DNA from: Tubiluchus corallicola | Taxonomy: Eukaryota; Priapulida; Priapulimorpha; Priapulimorphida; Tubiluchidae | DNA length: 64,000 nt | Reading direction: 5' to 3' | NCBI GenBank assembly: GCA_030141605.1 | Contig: JAQGDQ010000833.1 | Span: 1-64,000 of the forward strand | Part shown: positions 63,838 to 64,000 of the stretch, piece after piece | Layout: each line of letters opens with the position of its first letter | How positions within the stretch are numbered: the stretch's first letter is position 1 | Made by a program: the position numbers and the translations under genes | The notes under the pieces: model-generated | What the model was told of the DNA's origin: nothing | The model's database searches: none | Seen by the model: the letters and a program-made list of their open reading frames with translations, nothing else

Positions 63838-64000
63838 CTGCAATGTAATAAAAATGTGTTTTCATCAGGCAAATTAAAAATTAAAGCTGCCATAGAGGTG
63901 GTTCATTTCTAAACTAAAAATAAATTTACAAGAACTAGTAGCCAAGACAACTAATGTGATCTAACAAAACACACCCAGTTATCTAATTCATTTAAAGCAT

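Overview
This window is AT-rich nuclear DNA from an animal. Coding sequence sits in short exons with GT-AG introns, separated by long stretches of transposon remnants and minisatellites. The six protein genes are all conserved animal genes: syntaxin-1, NTF2, Ran, a VPS37 subunit of ESCRT-I, KIF26 and a septin of the SEPT2 group. The syntaxin N-terminus (MTKDRLAALKA followed by a FMEEFFEQ motif) and the Ran sequence look protostome-like. I cannot name the species.

Layout. 1-15,034 is the 5' part of a minus-strand syntaxin-1 gene. Only its first two coding exons were found (15,002-15,034 and 10,084-10,170); the rest must lie beyond the left edge, so most of the first 10 kb is intron carrying repeats. 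A probable divergent promoter (about 15,190-15,400, with NRF1-, CRE-, E2F- and YY1-like motifs) separates it from NTF2 (16,155-16,544, plus), whose CDS has no intron. Ran follows on the same strand (17,935-24,406, five coding exons). NTF2 is the import carrier for Ran-GDP, so two partners of one transport cycle are neighbours. The VPS37 gene runs on the minus strand (38,660 to 32,028, four exons). KIF26 is on the plus strand (45,801-51,099, two coding exons). The last five exons of a septin occupy the right end on the minus strand (63,837 to 58,345); its N-terminal half, including the P-loop, is beyond the right edge.

The rest is a dense repeat landscape: a hAT-type MITE family with TAGGGGTGAGCA ends (five copies, two with perfect 8-bp target duplications), another hAT-like MITE with a perfect 8-bp duplication, several TA-flanked Tigger/pogo-like elements (one pair nested), decayed LINE reverse-transcriptase pieces, and many minisatellites. 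Two minisatellites have periods divisible by three and keep long frames open.

I found no new multigene system. The most unusual item is a copy of part of VPS37 exon 2, with its upstream intron and the end of a neighbouring hAT-like element, inserted in the large syntaxin-1 intron. It looks like transposon-mediated exon capture. All reading frames were spliced by eye from splice signals and remembered family sequence; transcript data would settle the boundaries.
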